Below the pieces are notes generated by a model, which worked only from the letters and a program-made list of their open reading frames with translations, had not been told where the DNA came from and did not search any database. DNA of 64,000 nt, from contig CM055888.1 of NCBI GenBank assembly GCA_029582165.1, positions 33,161,908-33,225,907 of the forward strand, written 5' to 3'. Source of the stretch: Portulaca oleracea. Its lineage: Eukaryota; Streptophyta; Magnoliopsida; Caryophyllales; Portulacaceae. Numbering within the stretch: position 1 is the first letter of the stretch; every line of letters begins with the position of its first letter. Below are positions 1 to 13,202 of the stretch, piece after piece. Both the position numbers and the translations under genes were made by a program.

Positions 1-2730
1 ACCTCAAATCCTCATAAATAAGTATGTCAACCATATCTCCTTTATTGCTTAACTAACTTCTTTATCGGAGCTTGCCTTATTCGCCTTAATCTTTGAGGCA
101 CCACCTAAAACAAAACATAAAACAGTTCGCAAATGAGTCAAAACTCAATAGGCATACCCATATACAGTAAATAAACTTAAGCACTTCACTTTATTTCGCG
201 CATTTCAATTCATTTAGCAAACAGTAAAACAATAACAATAACAATAACAAAAAATAACAAACACAATAAACTTTGCTTGCAATATTATTATCTTTAATGG
301 TCCCCTGCTTTGCGATCATCGGTCTCAGCCTCCGTATGCGCATACCCGGACCGATCGGGAGATTCGGATGGGTTGACACTTGGTCAAGTAATTACTGTGG
401 GAGTGCTTTATGGAACAAATAACATGAATCGGGGCCATAATTACGTGATAAAAGCAATAAACCTTATTCATTCACAAGATACTCAATACACTTGCTTATT
501 AAACACAAATAAAAGAGTTTAAGGAGGGTATAGGCAATATACGTACCTTAAACGTTGAACTGCATTTAAAGCGGCTTGAAACTTTGATTAGATTCGAACA
601 GGGAGCAACAACGACCTCTAGGATCATACTTGGGATAAGAACATTAAAGAGAACTAACTTGGATTCTTAGTAAGGAGGAATCTCCTAATTAGCTTAATAA
701 AAGGAAACTTTTAATTAAATGATTGAAGAATTTTGGGACTTTGCAGTAAAATTGTGGAAGGTATAACCTCTTATATTGATCTCTAAAAGTTTCATAAGAC
801 GACTTTTCGGAAAGGTAAAAATAAGTTCTACAACTCTTCAGTTAAGAGTTAAGGCCAAAAAGGAATGTACAGGCTACAAATTTAAGATATACCAAGGCTG
901 GCCTGCGGTAATAAATAATCTGGAGCGATACTTTGAAAAAATCATAACTTAAGTTCTAGACATCGGTTGGGTGCGCATAAGCAATCTATGGAAAGCCTGA
1001 GCTATGATCTACAACTTTGATGTTGGCCTCAAAATCAGAAAGTATTTGAAAGACACCGGAAATAGGCTTTGAAAAAGGTTCGGCGAATTAAAATTCTGGG
1101 TTTAGACATGGTTGGGAGCCTTACTTTGGCGGGTCATAACCTTTCACTCCGACATCCGATGAACTCATAAAAACCCATTCCGGAAAGCTTTAGACTATGC
1201 TACAACATTCATGTTGAACCCTTAGACTAATAAAACCTCTTCAATACCTAAAAATGCTCACGAACCTACTGCCCCAGAAAAACATATAAACCGGTGCACC
1301 CAAATTAAAACCGCTAAAACTTGAGTTTTATATATCGGAATCCCGAAACTCAAAGCCCAAAGGGAAGCCATTACTTTAGGATTGCATTTTACAACATAAT
1401 TCCGATTATGGAGTTTTTAACTGCCCCGAAAAACTCAGATTACTCATTTGGGCCCCAATATGACATCTGAAGTGTTCTTCTTGGCAAATTACCGCGTTTA
1501 AACCTTAGTATTACCTTTTATAAATGCTCTTTCATGGCTAAACATTACCAAACAGCAGCAAAGTCTCTATTACTTCTCATTACAAGCTACCTAAAGATAC
1601 ATGCAAGGCCTAATATTCACTTCTTCAATAACTCCCAACATAATTTTACTTGAGTTCAACATTCTAACACCCAATTTTCACCGCTTGATTCAATTTCCCA
1701 TCCTTTTAACCACCTGCAATTTATACCAATAACAACACTTTTATAGTTATGAAAATTTGACACCAAGATAACATGCAATCAATATTCAAGACCAACCTAA
1801 CTTGATATTATACATCAAGTTCTCAATTTTTCTTTGAGACATAACATCAAACACATAGCATGCATAGCTTATAAACACAACCCAACCCAAAACCAATTGG
1901 TAATTCAAAGTGTACTCCATCTAAATACTTAAATTTGATAGGAAAAACAATTAAATTTGTAAATTAAACAATGAATTTCATATTTGAATTGGGAAGGTTA
2001 GGGTTTATACCTTCAAGGGAGAGTGGAAGATAGACAAGGAGGAAGAAGGGAGATGGAGGTCGGTCGGCTGGCCGGCGACCTGGCAGCGGCTAGTGGTGGC
2101 CGGAATGAGTGACGGTGGCGGTGAGGCAGATGGTTGTCCGTTGCTGGCGGCATATGCGGTGGACAACAACAGAGAGAAGGGGAAAGAGTGAGAAGAATTT
2201 TTATTTGGTTTGCCTGAGTACACTACACGTTTGAGAGAAATAGCAGTAGGTGGATGTGGGTTGTAATTTTAAGGCCCACTAATTAGTATTAGTACTTCCT
2301 TACCCAACTTTTCTCATACAATATTTTTTTCCCCTACTATTGCCCAACACTATTAAAATAATGAAGACAGAGACTTAGGATAAAATAAGGAGGTGGGATA
2401 AATTGAAATTTCAATAAATTGAGGAATAAAAAGGTACGTTGATAATAATAATAATATCATTACTATAAATAATACTGACGAATCGGTCGACTGGATAAAC
2501 CTTGGCTAGGTAAGTAACCCAAATATCCTGAGAATAATTTGGGTAGCGGAAATTGTCACATGAGTAATTTAAATAAATAATATACTAAGCTGATGACGTT
2601 CGTTGCTCTGTTTGAGTTCTGCAAAATCACAAGCTGTTAACTAAATTGAAATGCGCGATCTTGGTTAATTAACTTGATTTATTTACTTAATTAGACTGGG
2701 TTAGGGTCTATATAGTGTTGGGTTATTACA
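1..2730 (-). repeat. 3' LTR of the LARD (partial)
   Basis: This matches 5852-8585 throughout and ends in GGGTTATTACA at 2730. It is the 3' LTR in element orientation. Both LTRs hold a GC-rich island (about 2055-2165 here) of GGCGG/GGCCGG words in otherwise AT-rich sequence. The short minus-strand reading frame over that island differs between copies by frame-changing differences, so I do not call a gene. Confidence 0.85.
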
Positions 2731-5576
2731 GTATACGACCATTAAAAAGAGTTTCGCCCTCGAAACTTGATAGAAGTCATTACTCAATGGAAATGTGTGA
2801 ACTGACACCATTTTCGGCATGTTGCCCTGATCTTGTGGCTCACTTTACTTAATGTCACCGTTCCTGAATAAGTACTTGAGTTGTGCTCATCCTTGTACTG
2901 CACACTCATATTGTCTCATAACTATTTGAATAAGTTACTGCCTTTGTGTAGGTATATGTCAAATACGATTTGTCCACATTGCTACCACTCTCCTTCAAAA
3001 TGACCCAAGCGCTCTCCAAGTAATATACGTTCTTAACTCACCATATAACTTAATCTCAATTTGTCTAGAACCAAAGAACCTTTTGTTTTTCTTTAAAAAC
3101 TATTTGAATAAGTTAACCCATATTGCTCGACTCTCCATTATTAGTCATAAAAACCCTCTTGTAAAATGTTATGCATCTCACTCCCCTTATTTCATTGAAC
3201 TTATTCATAAGACACTCAATTCCCCATAGTTCATCTCATTTCATGGTCACTAAGACTCCTCTCCCAAAATTGATGACAATAAAAGAAATAATTATAGTAA
3301 AAATAAATGGGTTTGGAGAACAAATAAGATAATGGGAGGGTAGAAAGATAACATAGATGATAACTATATGTATGAATATCTAGAGAAATGATGGAGCCAA
3401 GGTCTACAACGATGACTTTACTATTTCATGGTGAAATGTGGATAACCTGTAAGTTCAAAGTAAATACTGGATATGAAAGATGATTAATAAAATATGAACG
3501 GAAATGATAAAGATTACAACGACTCTATAAACAAGAAATATAATAAGGAATAATTAATTTGAATTAATTTGGAAAAGAAAATATTGGGGCATACTTTTGA
3601 TCTTCAGAACAAGAACAAACAATGATCGTGATGAATGAATAGTCAATATAGTATAAATGATAAGAAATCAAAGTTGGTATGGGAACTTGAGATTTAGGGA
3701 TCCATAATGGATATAATAAGTAACAATAAAAAATTATTCAGAATGATAGTTATCAGTAACTACTTGAAGCAACCCAAGGGTATAGATTATTGAGCTTGAA
3801 TTAATTACAACAGGTAATGAGATTAGATTTTGAATTCAGTGGACTAATTACTCAGAGAGGATAATGATCTCACTCATGAGAAAGAAAAGATAGGCCAAGT
3901 GATGAGTCATGTAAAGTAAATGGAGTTAATCAACAATAAAAAAAATATGGATTGATAATAATTGAGAAGAAAGGCAATAACCATGAAAGAATTGATTTAG
4001 TGACAAAGATGGTAAGGATACATCTTGGGATGAGAGTAAGAATATATCCAATGTAATAATAGATAGGTCAACATGAGTGATATAAACTAATAATTGGGTC
4101 ATACAAAGGTGAGCAACGACAAATGATCAAGCATGAATATGTAAGGTTGGATTTAAGTTTCTAATAGGATCATATGATAAAGGGGAGTAGTTGATGCTAT
4201 ATAAATGGATAAGATATTGATTGCTTAACTAGGATTCACAAATATGATAACGAAGGAAAACTCATCATGAGGAAATAGTATGAATATAAGACAATTAGTT
4301 CATGTAATGGAAATAGATTATGTTGGTTAAGTAAAAAAGGCTTGAACATAAAGGATGAGGGCGAGGTTTTTAAATCCCAAAATCATGCTAGATATCACCC
4401 AAAGTAATTCTTCCATACATATTCAAATAAACTATATTCACATGATAATATCAGTCTCCCTTTTTTTTGCACAAAACATATATGTTACATCCATACTATT
4501 CCCCTTGCAAAGTCTATACCTTCCTCTGTAGTTCTTCATTGCTCATGGATATCATAATATTAATAGCGCCCCAAAGAAAATCAAGATCCTTATGCCTATG
4601 ATTATACTTCTAAAGTAGATCTTATGTCCATAAAGACCTCAGTTCCACTATTAGAAAGCCCTTAAAACCAAATTAACAATTGGAACCCATAAGCACTTCT
4701 TTTTCCTTAATATCCTAAGGAAATTTCGGCAGAGTTTCCTCTGTAATATGGACTAAATTATATGTCTCAATACAAACCTTCCAAAAGACATTTTAACCTC
4801 AATTGGATACGATAAGGGGCCACACAGCCAAAACTACAATCATTAACAACCAATACACACAAATCTCAATCTTTAAACCAATTATCCATAAAAAGAATAT
4901 GAAAGGTACTCACCCTTCCATTAATGGCTTAGAAGTGATCACGTTCCAGGCTCTTAAGGCCTAAAGTCTTGCTCTATATTTTTCTAAGTTGTGTAGGATG
5001 GTGAAGTTGTGGTATGAGTCCCTGAAGTTAGCTCAAGTGTCCAACAGGAACGTTATTAGACATGAGATACGCTTTAAACAACGTGTTGTGATACATGGAG
5101 TTGAGGTCTTGTATTCTTGAAAGGATCATCTACCAAAGAAGACGAGAAGGCGTAAGTGGATAATTCACCTTGATAAAACTTAGTTATATTATTCAAAAAA
5201 ACTATGGTAATTAACTTAAAAATCATTCCAAATAGGGAACTCCCCACCATAGATCACAAGACCACTTAATTAAGGTTCAACCTTCAACTTGAGTTATAAA
5301 ACCAACTTGGCTAACTTGATTAATCCATCAAGCATACATACATTCCGGAATCATAACTCGCCCTTGATTTATACCACCACTCCTATTATTCACTTACTTG
5401 CTATAGTTATAACTTGACATTTAGTTTCACTTATGTATTCAAAATACACCCCACTCAATCATATAGGAAAGCAACTATTCACATCCCAAAAAAGACGATT
5501 CATATCCATTATGTCTTTCCTCATTAGTGTCCTAAAACTCAAAACAACTCTAGAATCTGTACTCTGATACCATAAT
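2731..5576 (-). other. Non-coding internal region of the LARD
   Basis: The region is AT-rich and has no reading frame of 60 codons or more on either strand. Next to the 3' LTR, on the minus strand, the word TTTCGAGGGCGAAACTC (2746-2762) resembles the end of the polyprotein gene in plant Ty3/gypsy elements, from memory of such elements. It suggests derivation from a coding Ty3/gypsy ancestor. I recognise nothing else here. Confidence 0.6.
5562..5572 (-). other. Primer-binding site (tRNA-iMet) of the LARD
   Basis: The minus strand reads TGGTATCAGAG four bases from the LTR end at 5577. This matches the 3' end of plant initiator tRNA-Met and fixes the element's orientation. Confidence 0.8.
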
Positions 5577-8500
5577 TGTAACACCCCCATATTCATAATC
5601 ACTTGATTATCACTAAACAAGTCATAACCCAATGATTAGCGCAGCGGAAATATAATCCGAAGGTATTACCGCCGTCCACAAATATGGACAAGGCATATCA
5701 ATCACAACTAAACACCAACTATATATGTATGACTCTAAACAATGCACAACAATTCCAAAAAGGAGTTTTGGACAACATACATAACCTTAACTTTCCATAA
5801 AAAACCTTAAATCACTTATAATTTACACAAGCAAACTGCGGAAGCACCTCCACCTCAAATCCTCATAAATAAGTATGTCAATCATATCTCCTTTATTGCT
5901 TAACTAACTTCTTTATCGGAGCTTGCCTTATTCGACTTAATCTTAGAGGCACCACCTAAAACAAAACATAAAACAATTCGTAAATGAGTCAAAACTCAAT
6001 ACGCATACCCCTATACAGTAAATAAACTTAAGCACTTCACTTTATTTGACGCATTTCAATTCATTTCGCAAACAGTAAAACAATAGCAATAACAATAACA
6101 AAAAATAACAAGCACAATAAAACTTTTTTGGTAATATTATTATCTTTAATAGTCCCCTGCTTTGCGATCATCGGTCTAAGCCTCCATATGCGCATACCCG
6201 GACCGATCGGGAAATCCGGATGGGTTGACACTTTGTCAAGTAATTACTGTGGGAGTGCTCTATGGCACAAATAACATGGATTGGGGCCATAATTACGTGA
6301 TAAAACCAATAAACCTTATTCATTCACATGATACTCATTACACTTGCTTATTAAACTCAAATAAAAGAGTTTAAGGAGGGTACAGGCAATATGCGTCCCA
6401 TAAAAGTTGAACTGCATTTAAAACGGCTCGAAACTTTGATTGGACTCAAACAGGGAGCAGCAACGACCTCTTGAATCATACTTGGGATAAGAACATTAAA
6501 GAGAATTAACTTGGATTCTTAGTAAGGAGGAATCTCCTAATTAGCTTAATAAAAGGAAACTTTTAATTAAATGATTGAAGAATTTTGGGACTTTGCAGTA
6601 AAATTGTGGAAGGCATAACTTCCTCTATTGACCTTTAAAAGTTTCATAAGAGGACTTTTCGGAAAGGTAAAAATAAGTTCTACAATTCTTCATATAAGAG
6701 TTAAGGCCAAAAAGGAATGTAAAGGCTTCAAATTTAAGATATACCAAGGCTGGCCTGCGGTAATAAATAATCGGGAGCGATACTTTGAAAAAATCATAAC
6801 TTAAGTTCTACACATCGGTTGGGTGCGAATAAGCAATATATGGAAAGCTTGAGTTGTGATCTACAACTTTGATGTTGGCCTCAAAATCATAAAGTATTTA
6901 AAAGACACCGGAAATTGGCTTTGAAAAAGGTTTGGCGAATTAAAATTCTGGGTTTGGACATGGTTGGGAGCCTTACTTTGGCGGGTCATAACTTTTCACT
7001 CCGACATCCGATGAACTCATAAAAACCCATTCCGCAAAGCTTGTAGAGCATACTACAACATTCATGTTGAACCCTTAGACTAATAAAACCTCCTCGATAC
7101 CTAACAATGCTCACGAACCTACTGCCCCAGAAAAACGTGTAAACGGGTGCACCCAAATTAAAACCGCTAAAACTTGAGTTATATATATCGGAATCCCGAA
7201 ATTCAAAGCCCAAATGGAAGACATTACTTAAAGCTATCATTTTACAACATAATTTTGATTATGGAGTGCTTTAAGTGCCCCGGAACACTCAGATTACTCA
7301 TTTGGGCCCCAATATGACATCTAAAGTGTTCTTGGCAAATTACCGCGTTTAAACCTTAGTATTACCTTTCATAAATGCTCTTTCATGGCTAAACATTACC
7401 AAATAGCAGCAAAGTCTCTATTACTTCTCATTACAAGCTACCTAAAGATACATGCAAGGCCTAATATTCACTTCTTCAATAACTCCCAATATAATCTTAC
7501 TTGAGTTTAACATTCTAACACCCAATTTTCACCACTTGATTCAATTTCACATGCTTTTAACCACATGCAATTTATACCCAATAACAACACTTTTATAGTA
7601 AGAAAATTTGACACCAAGATAACATGCAATCAACATCCAAGACCAACCTAACTTGATATTATACATTTATACATCAAGTTCTCAATTTTTCATTGAGAGA
7701 TAACATCAAACATATAGCATGCATAGCTTATAAACACAACCCAACCCAAAACCAATTGGTAATTCAAAGTGTACTCCATCTAAATACTTAAATTTGATAG
7801 GAAAAATAATTAAATTTGTAAATTAGACAATGAATTTCAGATTTGAATTGGGAAGGTTAGGGTTTATACCTTCGAGGGAGAGTGGAAGATAGACAAGGAG
7901 GAAGAAGGGAGATGGAGGTCGGTCGGCCGGCGACCTGGCAGCGGCTAGTGGTGGCCGTCGTGAGCGACCGTGGCGGTGAGGCAGATGATTGTCCGGTGCT
8001 GGCGGCATATGCGGTGGACATCAACAGAGAGATAGGGAAAGAGTGAGAAGAATTTTTATTTTGTTTGCCTGAGTACACTACATGTTTGAGAGAAATAGCT
8101 GTAGGTGGATGTGGCTTGTAATTTTATGGCCCACTAATTAATATTAGTACTTCCTTACCCAACTCTTCCCATACAATATTTTTCCCCCCTACTATTGCCC
8201 AACTCTATTAAAATAATGAAAACGGAGACTTGGGATAAAATAAAGAGGTGGGATAAATTGAAATTTCAATAAATTGAGGAATAAAAAGGTATGATGATAA
8301 TAATAATAATATCACTACTATTAATAATACCGACAAATCGATCGACTTGATAAAACTTGGCTAGGTAAGTAACCCAAATATTCTGAGAATAATTTGGGTA
8401 GTGAAAATTGTCACATGAGTAATTTAAATAAATAATATACTAAGCTGATGTCGGTCGTTGCTCTGTTCGAGTCCTGCAAAAACACAAGCTGTTAACTGAA

Positions 8501-8585
8501 TTGAAATGCGCGATGTTGGTTAATTAACTTGATTTATTAACTTAATTAGACTGGGTTAGGGTCTAATTAGTGTTGGGTTATTACA
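5577..8585 (-). repeat. 5' LTR of the LARD (complete, 3009 bp)
   Basis: On the plus strand it is bounded by TGTAACACCC at 5577 and GGTTATTACA at 8585. Its right edge abuts pyrimidine-rich sequence of an older Tat-type LTR, so it inserted into that LTR. Confidence 0.88.
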
Positions 8586-8976
8586 CTATTCTACTATCAT
8601 CTTTCAAACACCACTTTTATCATCTTTCCACCACCTTATTACCTCCATAATCTCCATTTCCATCCTTACCTTAAGCCTCTAAACCCTCATCCCATCTATT
8701 CTTACATAAACACCACCGCTAGCCTTACACCACCAAAACATCCCAAAAACACCATAAAAAAGCCCTTTTTCCTACACCATTTCTCTATCACTTTTCCACC
8801 ATTTTCTTATCATCCTAATCCTTATATCTTCGTCCTCTTAAACCTCTAATCCATACTCTTATCCTATCATTCCTTATCCGTACATAAATCCCCCATAAAA
8901 CCTCCCAAAAACATCACAAAACTATCCTAGAAACCCACAAAAAGAGTTCCTTTCTCCTACCTTTTTCATATCCTTC
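8586..8976 (+). repeat. Tat/Ogre-type LTR fragment (left part)
   Basis: C/T-rich sequence with repeated CCACAAAAAG and CATCACAAAA words that aligns in order with 50250-50660 of the solo LTR at 49444-51635. It continues at 14060 after the Ty3/gypsy insertion. It lost its 5' part at the junction with the LARD. Confidence 0.7.
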
Positions 8977-9826
8977 TGATGTATGATAGGATCAAACTGA
9001 TTAAATCACACAACAAGACTAAGATCTTTATGTGGTTCTTTAGGAATGAATGTATGAACGTGTGAATGGATGTCATGGAACGTAAGTTTCTGGTTGTTTA
9101 GGCTATGAACGAATGATATTATGAATGAAACAATGTAGATGTGAAAGAAAAGATCAAACGAACAAAGTTTGAAACTCACTAAGATAGAACGATTGATAAT
9201 GGGTTTGGATTCTTCAATGGAGATATAGGCACACCACTCCAATCGTTCCTCCAATTCTACCTTTCACTTTCTAAGGGCCAACCCTAAAATAGAAGTAGAG
9301 ATTTCGTAATCCTCCCTCAAGAGAACAACAATTCTAGTTTTGAAACTAGAGAGAAAAACAATATATGTGTTTTTATTTGTATTTGATTGATATTGAATAA
9401 TGTGTGTTACAAGAGGCTCCCAAAGGGTCTATTTATAGTGATTCTAGGACCCCTTAGGTGTGACCCTCCTTTCAAGAAACAAGGATTACAAGCTTACATC
9501 ATTCAATACAAAGATGACATCAAAAACTACAAAAAGACTCCAATGTACATAGCTAAAAAAGAAACAATGATAACTTGCTCAATTCTACTCCAAATCATGT
9601 GATTCAAAAACCATAAGAAAGATATTCCAAAGATCTTCATTTGCCTCTTAGACTTCGTCTTCAATAGGATTATAGATCTTGAGATATTGAACAAAGTCAT
9701 CCCATATGCCCGTTGAAGCCATTCATAATATGATTTGATAATAATGACCTAACCTCTTCTTCAATAGAAGCTTGAATTTCCTCTTGATTTCCTCCTTGAT
9801 GTACTTTAGTCTCTAAATGTATATCA
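8977..9826 (-). repeat. 3' LTR of the integrase-less Ty3/gypsy element
   Basis: Direct copy of 13203-14054. Starts TGATGTATGATAGG and ends ATATCA on the plus strand. The polypurine tract lies at its inner edge. Confidence 0.9.
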
Positions 9827-9837
9827 TTCCCCCTAGT
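9827..9837 (-). other. Polypurine tract
   Basis: The minus strand reads ACTAGGGGGAA directly before the 3' LTR start TGATATAC. This is the plus-strand DNA priming site and confirms orientation. Confidence 0.75.
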
Positions 9838-9867
9838 TGAAAAGCGTTTGTCCTCAAACTAGGTAAC

Positions 9868-10532
9868 TTCTCTGAAATCTTCATCCTCTTCATATAATGC
9901 TTTACTATGCTCAAGTCCAAGCACTCTATATTCAAGTATATGAACCAACATATAGAAGCATCGGCTCCTTTATTCAAGTGACCCGCTTTTTGATGAATCA
10001 TAAAATGAAAAGATTGCAGGAACTCTACCCATTTGGCATGATGAGGGTTCAACTTATGTTGTCCTTGTATGGACTTCAATGCTTCATGATCACTATGAAG
10101 TATGAATTCTCCACTCAACAAATAATGTCTCCAATGCTTAAATGCCCTTATGATGGCATAGAATTCTTTGTCATATGTACTATACTTCCTCTTTGCTTCA
10201 CTTTGCTTTTCACTAAAATAAGCTATTGGGCGACCTTCTTGAGATAGAACAACACCTATCCCAACTCCACTTGCATCACATTCAACTTCAAACACTTTAG
10301 AGATACTAGGTAATGCAAGAATAGGGGTGTTACATAGCTTGTCTTTAATCAACTCAAAAACTTTATTTGCGGCTTCATTCCAAGGGAACTCTTTATTCTT
10401 CATCAATTCAGTCATATGAGATAAAAGAGTACTAAAGTTCTTGATGAATCTTCTATAAAAAAGATAAAAGCCATGAAAACTTCGTACCTCATGAATGGTA
10501 GTAGGTGTTGACCATTCTTTGATAGCTTTCAC
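9868..10532 (-). pseudogene. RNase H domain of Ty3/gypsy pol, followed by an integrase deletion scar
   Basis: The minus-strand frame gives the RT connection (RSFHGFYLFYRRFIKNFS) and an RNase H domain with FEVECDASGVGIG, the YFSEKQS..AKRKYSTYDKEF block and LHSDHEALK. The usual linker toward integrase (LYEEDEDFRE) can be read in a different frame near 9870-9905. It is followed at once by SLRTNAFQ, which normally ends the polyprotein in this type of element, then by the polypurine tract. So the whole integrase was removed, with the junction near 9863-9868. At least one frameshift separates this from the RT frame. Strand and order agree with the LTR-defined orientation. Confidence 0.85.
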
Positions 10533-10543
10533 TTTCTCTTCGT

Positions 10544-11378
10544 CTACTTGGATAACACATATCCAAGGAACACAACTTTGGACGTGAAGAAGTGATACTT
10601 TTCCAAGTTTCCATAGAGCTTTTCATGTTCCAAAATGAGCATGATCGACTCCAAATGCTTCACATGTTCCTTTTCACTTCTACTACACACAAGAATGTCA
10701 TCAAAGTATACAACAACACATTTACCAATAAGAGGTTTCAAGATTCGGTTCATGAGTCTTATAAATGTTGATGGTGCATTTATAAGACCGAATGGCATCA
10801 CAAGCCACTCATATAATCCTTCTTTAGTTTTGAAAGCCGTTTTCCATTCATCTCCTTCATGGATCCTTATTTGATGATATCCACTTCTAAGATCAATCTT
10901 GGAAAATACCATGCTTCCATGTAGCTCGTCCAATAGATCTTCAAGTCTAGGTATTGGAAACCTATACTTGATTGTGATTTTGTTGATGGCACGACAATCT
11001 ATGCACATTCTTTGTGACCCATCCTTCTTTGGTACCAATAGGGCGGGAACAGCACAAGGGCTAAGGCTCTCACGAATCAAACCTTTAGCTAATAGCTCTT
11101 CCACTTGTCTTTGCACTTCATTTGTTTTCATTGGATTCATTCTATAGGCCGGATTGTTTAGTAGCATAGATCCTGGGACAAGATCTATTTTGTGTTGAAC
11201 TCTCTCGTTTTGGTGGTAACCTATGAGGCATCTCCTTAGGGAACATATGAGAGAATCGCTCCAAAAGGGGATTCAAGAATGGGTGGTTGCTTGGTGGGGT
11301 CTTGCTTTCCTCCAAGTTTGCAAGAATAAGACTCTTATGCTCTTCATACTCATGATATTCTACCTTCATAAACGTCAC
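10544..11378 (-). pseudogene. Reverse transcriptase of Ty3/gypsy pol
   Basis: Minus-strand frames carry a near-complete [50 protein letters not shown] and the catalytic VVYFDDILV with both aspartates. The stretch before it (LPPKRESS..., 11142-11378) is in another frame, with a break near 11150-11190. A second break near 10540 separates RT from RNase H. The motif set is that of plant Ty3/gypsy elements of the chromovirus kind, but the clade cannot be fixed because integrase and any chromodomain are absent. The core RT is intact in sequence but not expressible as one polyprotein. Confidence 0.9.
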
Positions 11379-11422
11379 AATATTGCTTTCATTCTCCTTA
11401 GGCCGAGATATAGACGATGGTG

Positions 11423-11979
11423 CTAAGGTGTCAAAGTGATCTTCTTTCGATTGAGGGTGAGAGTATAAGTGTTGGCTCTCCCATCATGTATGACACTCCT
11501 ATCAAATAACCATGGCCTTCCCAACAAAATATGACAAGCATCCATAGGAATAACATCACACCATAATGAATCTTTATAACCCTTTCCAATTGAAAGACTT
11601 ACCAAGACTCTTTGATCCACACGAATGCCTTGGCCTTGGCTTAGCCATTGTAAAGTGTAAGGTGTGGGATGAGGGCTAGCCTCCAATTGAACTTCTTGAC
11701 CATTATTGTAGAGGCAGCATTGGTGCAACTCCCTCCATCTATGATCAAGGAGCATACTTTTCCTTTGATGGTACAACGAGAGTGGAAGACAGCCTCCCTT
11801 TGTACTTGGTCATTCGGCACATGAGCTACATTCAAGGCTCTCCTTGCAAAAAGCAACTCTCCATTATCCGGTTCTTCTACATACTCCTCTTCTTCTTCAT
11901 TATTCTCCTCATTTTCTTCTTCACATACATCGTTATCACCTTCGGGTTGTACATATAATGACGTTTGGTATTCAACCAA
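11423..11979 (-). pseudogene. Aspartic protease region of Ty3/gypsy pol
   Basis: One frame (11641-11979) contains the catalytic motif as SLIIDGGSCTNAAS. A second frame (11423-11776) continues with WCDVIPMDACHILLGRPWLF, the typical second half of the retropepsin domain. The two overlap in different frames, so one frameshift lies in the overlap. An acidic EEENEENNEEEEE stretch precedes the protease, as often in these polyproteins. The DGG form of the active site is shared with the second Ty3/gypsy element in the window (DKG there), so the two may be related families. Confidence 0.82.
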
Positions 11980-12955
11980 AGATACTACCCTCTTGTTAGG
12001 ACACTCCGAAGCATAGTGACCTAAACCTTGGCAACGAAAAATCTCCTTGGGGCAAGGGTTCTTGGTTCGGGGACAGTGGGTTTGAGGGTGGTTTGGGGCT
12101 TATTTGGGGTGCTTTTGACGTAGGGTGGTTTGGAAGATATGGGTGGTCTTTGTTGTGTAGGGAATGGGCGTGTAAGGTAGGTGGATTTTTGTGGAGTTTG
12201 GTACTTGTTCAAGACTTCTTTACCTTATTTCTCCTTTTCCTTTCAACTTTAAGTGATAAAGAACTCAACTCATCCAAAGTTTTGTATGGTTACAACTCAA
12301 CAATATGTCTAATCCAATCATCAAGACCAATAAGATAATGTACCAAAGTTTGTGGCTTATCCTCTTTAAGGTCACACCTCCAAAGCAAATGCTTGAATTC
12401 TTTGGTGTACTCCTCTACGCTTCTTCCTCCTTGGATCAACTTTTGAAGTTTGTAGTTGTTGTCACGTAGGTAACTAGGTGGTAAGAACTTCTCTTGAAGC
12501 TTCTTCTTCATCTTATCCCATGAACGTACCTTATACTTTCCTTTAGCTTCTCGCTTCTTTTGCAAGTTTGTCCACCAAATGCTTGCATGCTTTCGTAATT
12601 TCAAGGAAACATACTTGATTTTCTTATCATCAATCACGTCTTTGAGATCAAAGACTCTTTCCACGGTTTGCATCCAATCCAAGAAAACCTCCGGATCAAG
12701 ATTCCCTTCAAAGTCCGGTATTTCCACCTTGAGATCGAACCTTTCCTCCCTTCTTGGACGTCTACTCCTTTCACTTGATGTGTCCTCTTCGTCATCTTGG
12801 GGATTCCCAACACGAGAATCATCATGCATCTCTCTATGTTAAAGATGCATATACCTTTTTAATTGGTCGGTGAGATAAGCGATTCTTTGCTTCATTTCTT
12901 CTATATCCTCTTGGGGATCCGTGGGTGAATTCGTTGAAGTGCTTGCACTAGCCAT
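11960..12955 (-). pseudogene. gag (capsid and nucleocapsid) of the Ty3/gypsy element
   Basis: The likely start is the ATG at 12955 (MASASTSTNS). An in-frame TAA at 12839-12841 interrupts after 38 codons, and the same frame then continues from 12829. The capsid-type gag domain is clear: DFEGNLDPEVFLDWMQTVER, KHASIWWTNL and EFKHLLWRC. A second in-frame TAA sits at 12290, and a TGA and a frameshift follow. The nucleocapsid end encodes a zinc knuckle whose first cysteine is replaced (IFRCQGLGHYASEC, about 12000-12045). Gag is therefore disabled by at least two stops and one shift. Confidence 0.85.
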
Positions 12956-13185
12956 TTAGAATCAATCTTGGCGAGAAAGATCCTTCAAGACTCACGGTTT
13001 TGGGGTTTTAGGTGTAGGTGACATGGGGGTTTGTGTTTGGCTATGGTTTGGTGAGGGAATGTGTTTGGTTTTGGGGTTCTTTGTGGAGTTTTGTGTGGGA
13101 TGTGTTATGGGCTTTTGGTGTGATGAAGATGTAGGGGAAAGATTGCAAAAAGATGGTAACAAGAACCACGAGAATCAATCTCGTA

Positions 13186-13198
13186 GGCTCTGATACCA
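13186..13198 (-). other. Primer-binding site (tRNA-iMet)
   Basis: The minus strand reads TGGTATCAGAGCC, four bases inside the 5' LTR edge at 13203. It is a 13-base match to the initiator tRNA-Met end. Confidence 0.85.
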
Positions 13199-13202
13199 AT
13201 TT

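Larger units (their letters stand above)
1..8585 (-). mobile_element. Large non-autonomous LTR element (LARD-type), left end outside window
   Basis: Two direct copies of a ~3.0-kb repeat flank 2.85 kb of internal sequence. Position 1 corresponds to 5852 in the right copy, so about 275 bp of the left LTR lies outside the window. On the minus strand the LTR begins TGTAATAACCC and ends GGGTGTTACA. A tRNA-iMet primer site (TGGTATCAGAG) lies four bases inside the right copy, so the element reads right to left. The internal region has no ORF of retroelement length on either strand. This fits a LARD-type passenger dependent on another element's proteins. The first 120 compared bases of the LTRs differ at three positions. 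The target duplication cannot be tested because one flank is outside the window. Confidence 0.85.

Noticed and set aside
2005..2223. ORF present in both LARD LTRs (also 7857-8078)
   Set aside because: The two copies diverge in frame after about 45 residues and match no family; they overlap a GC-rich LTR island.
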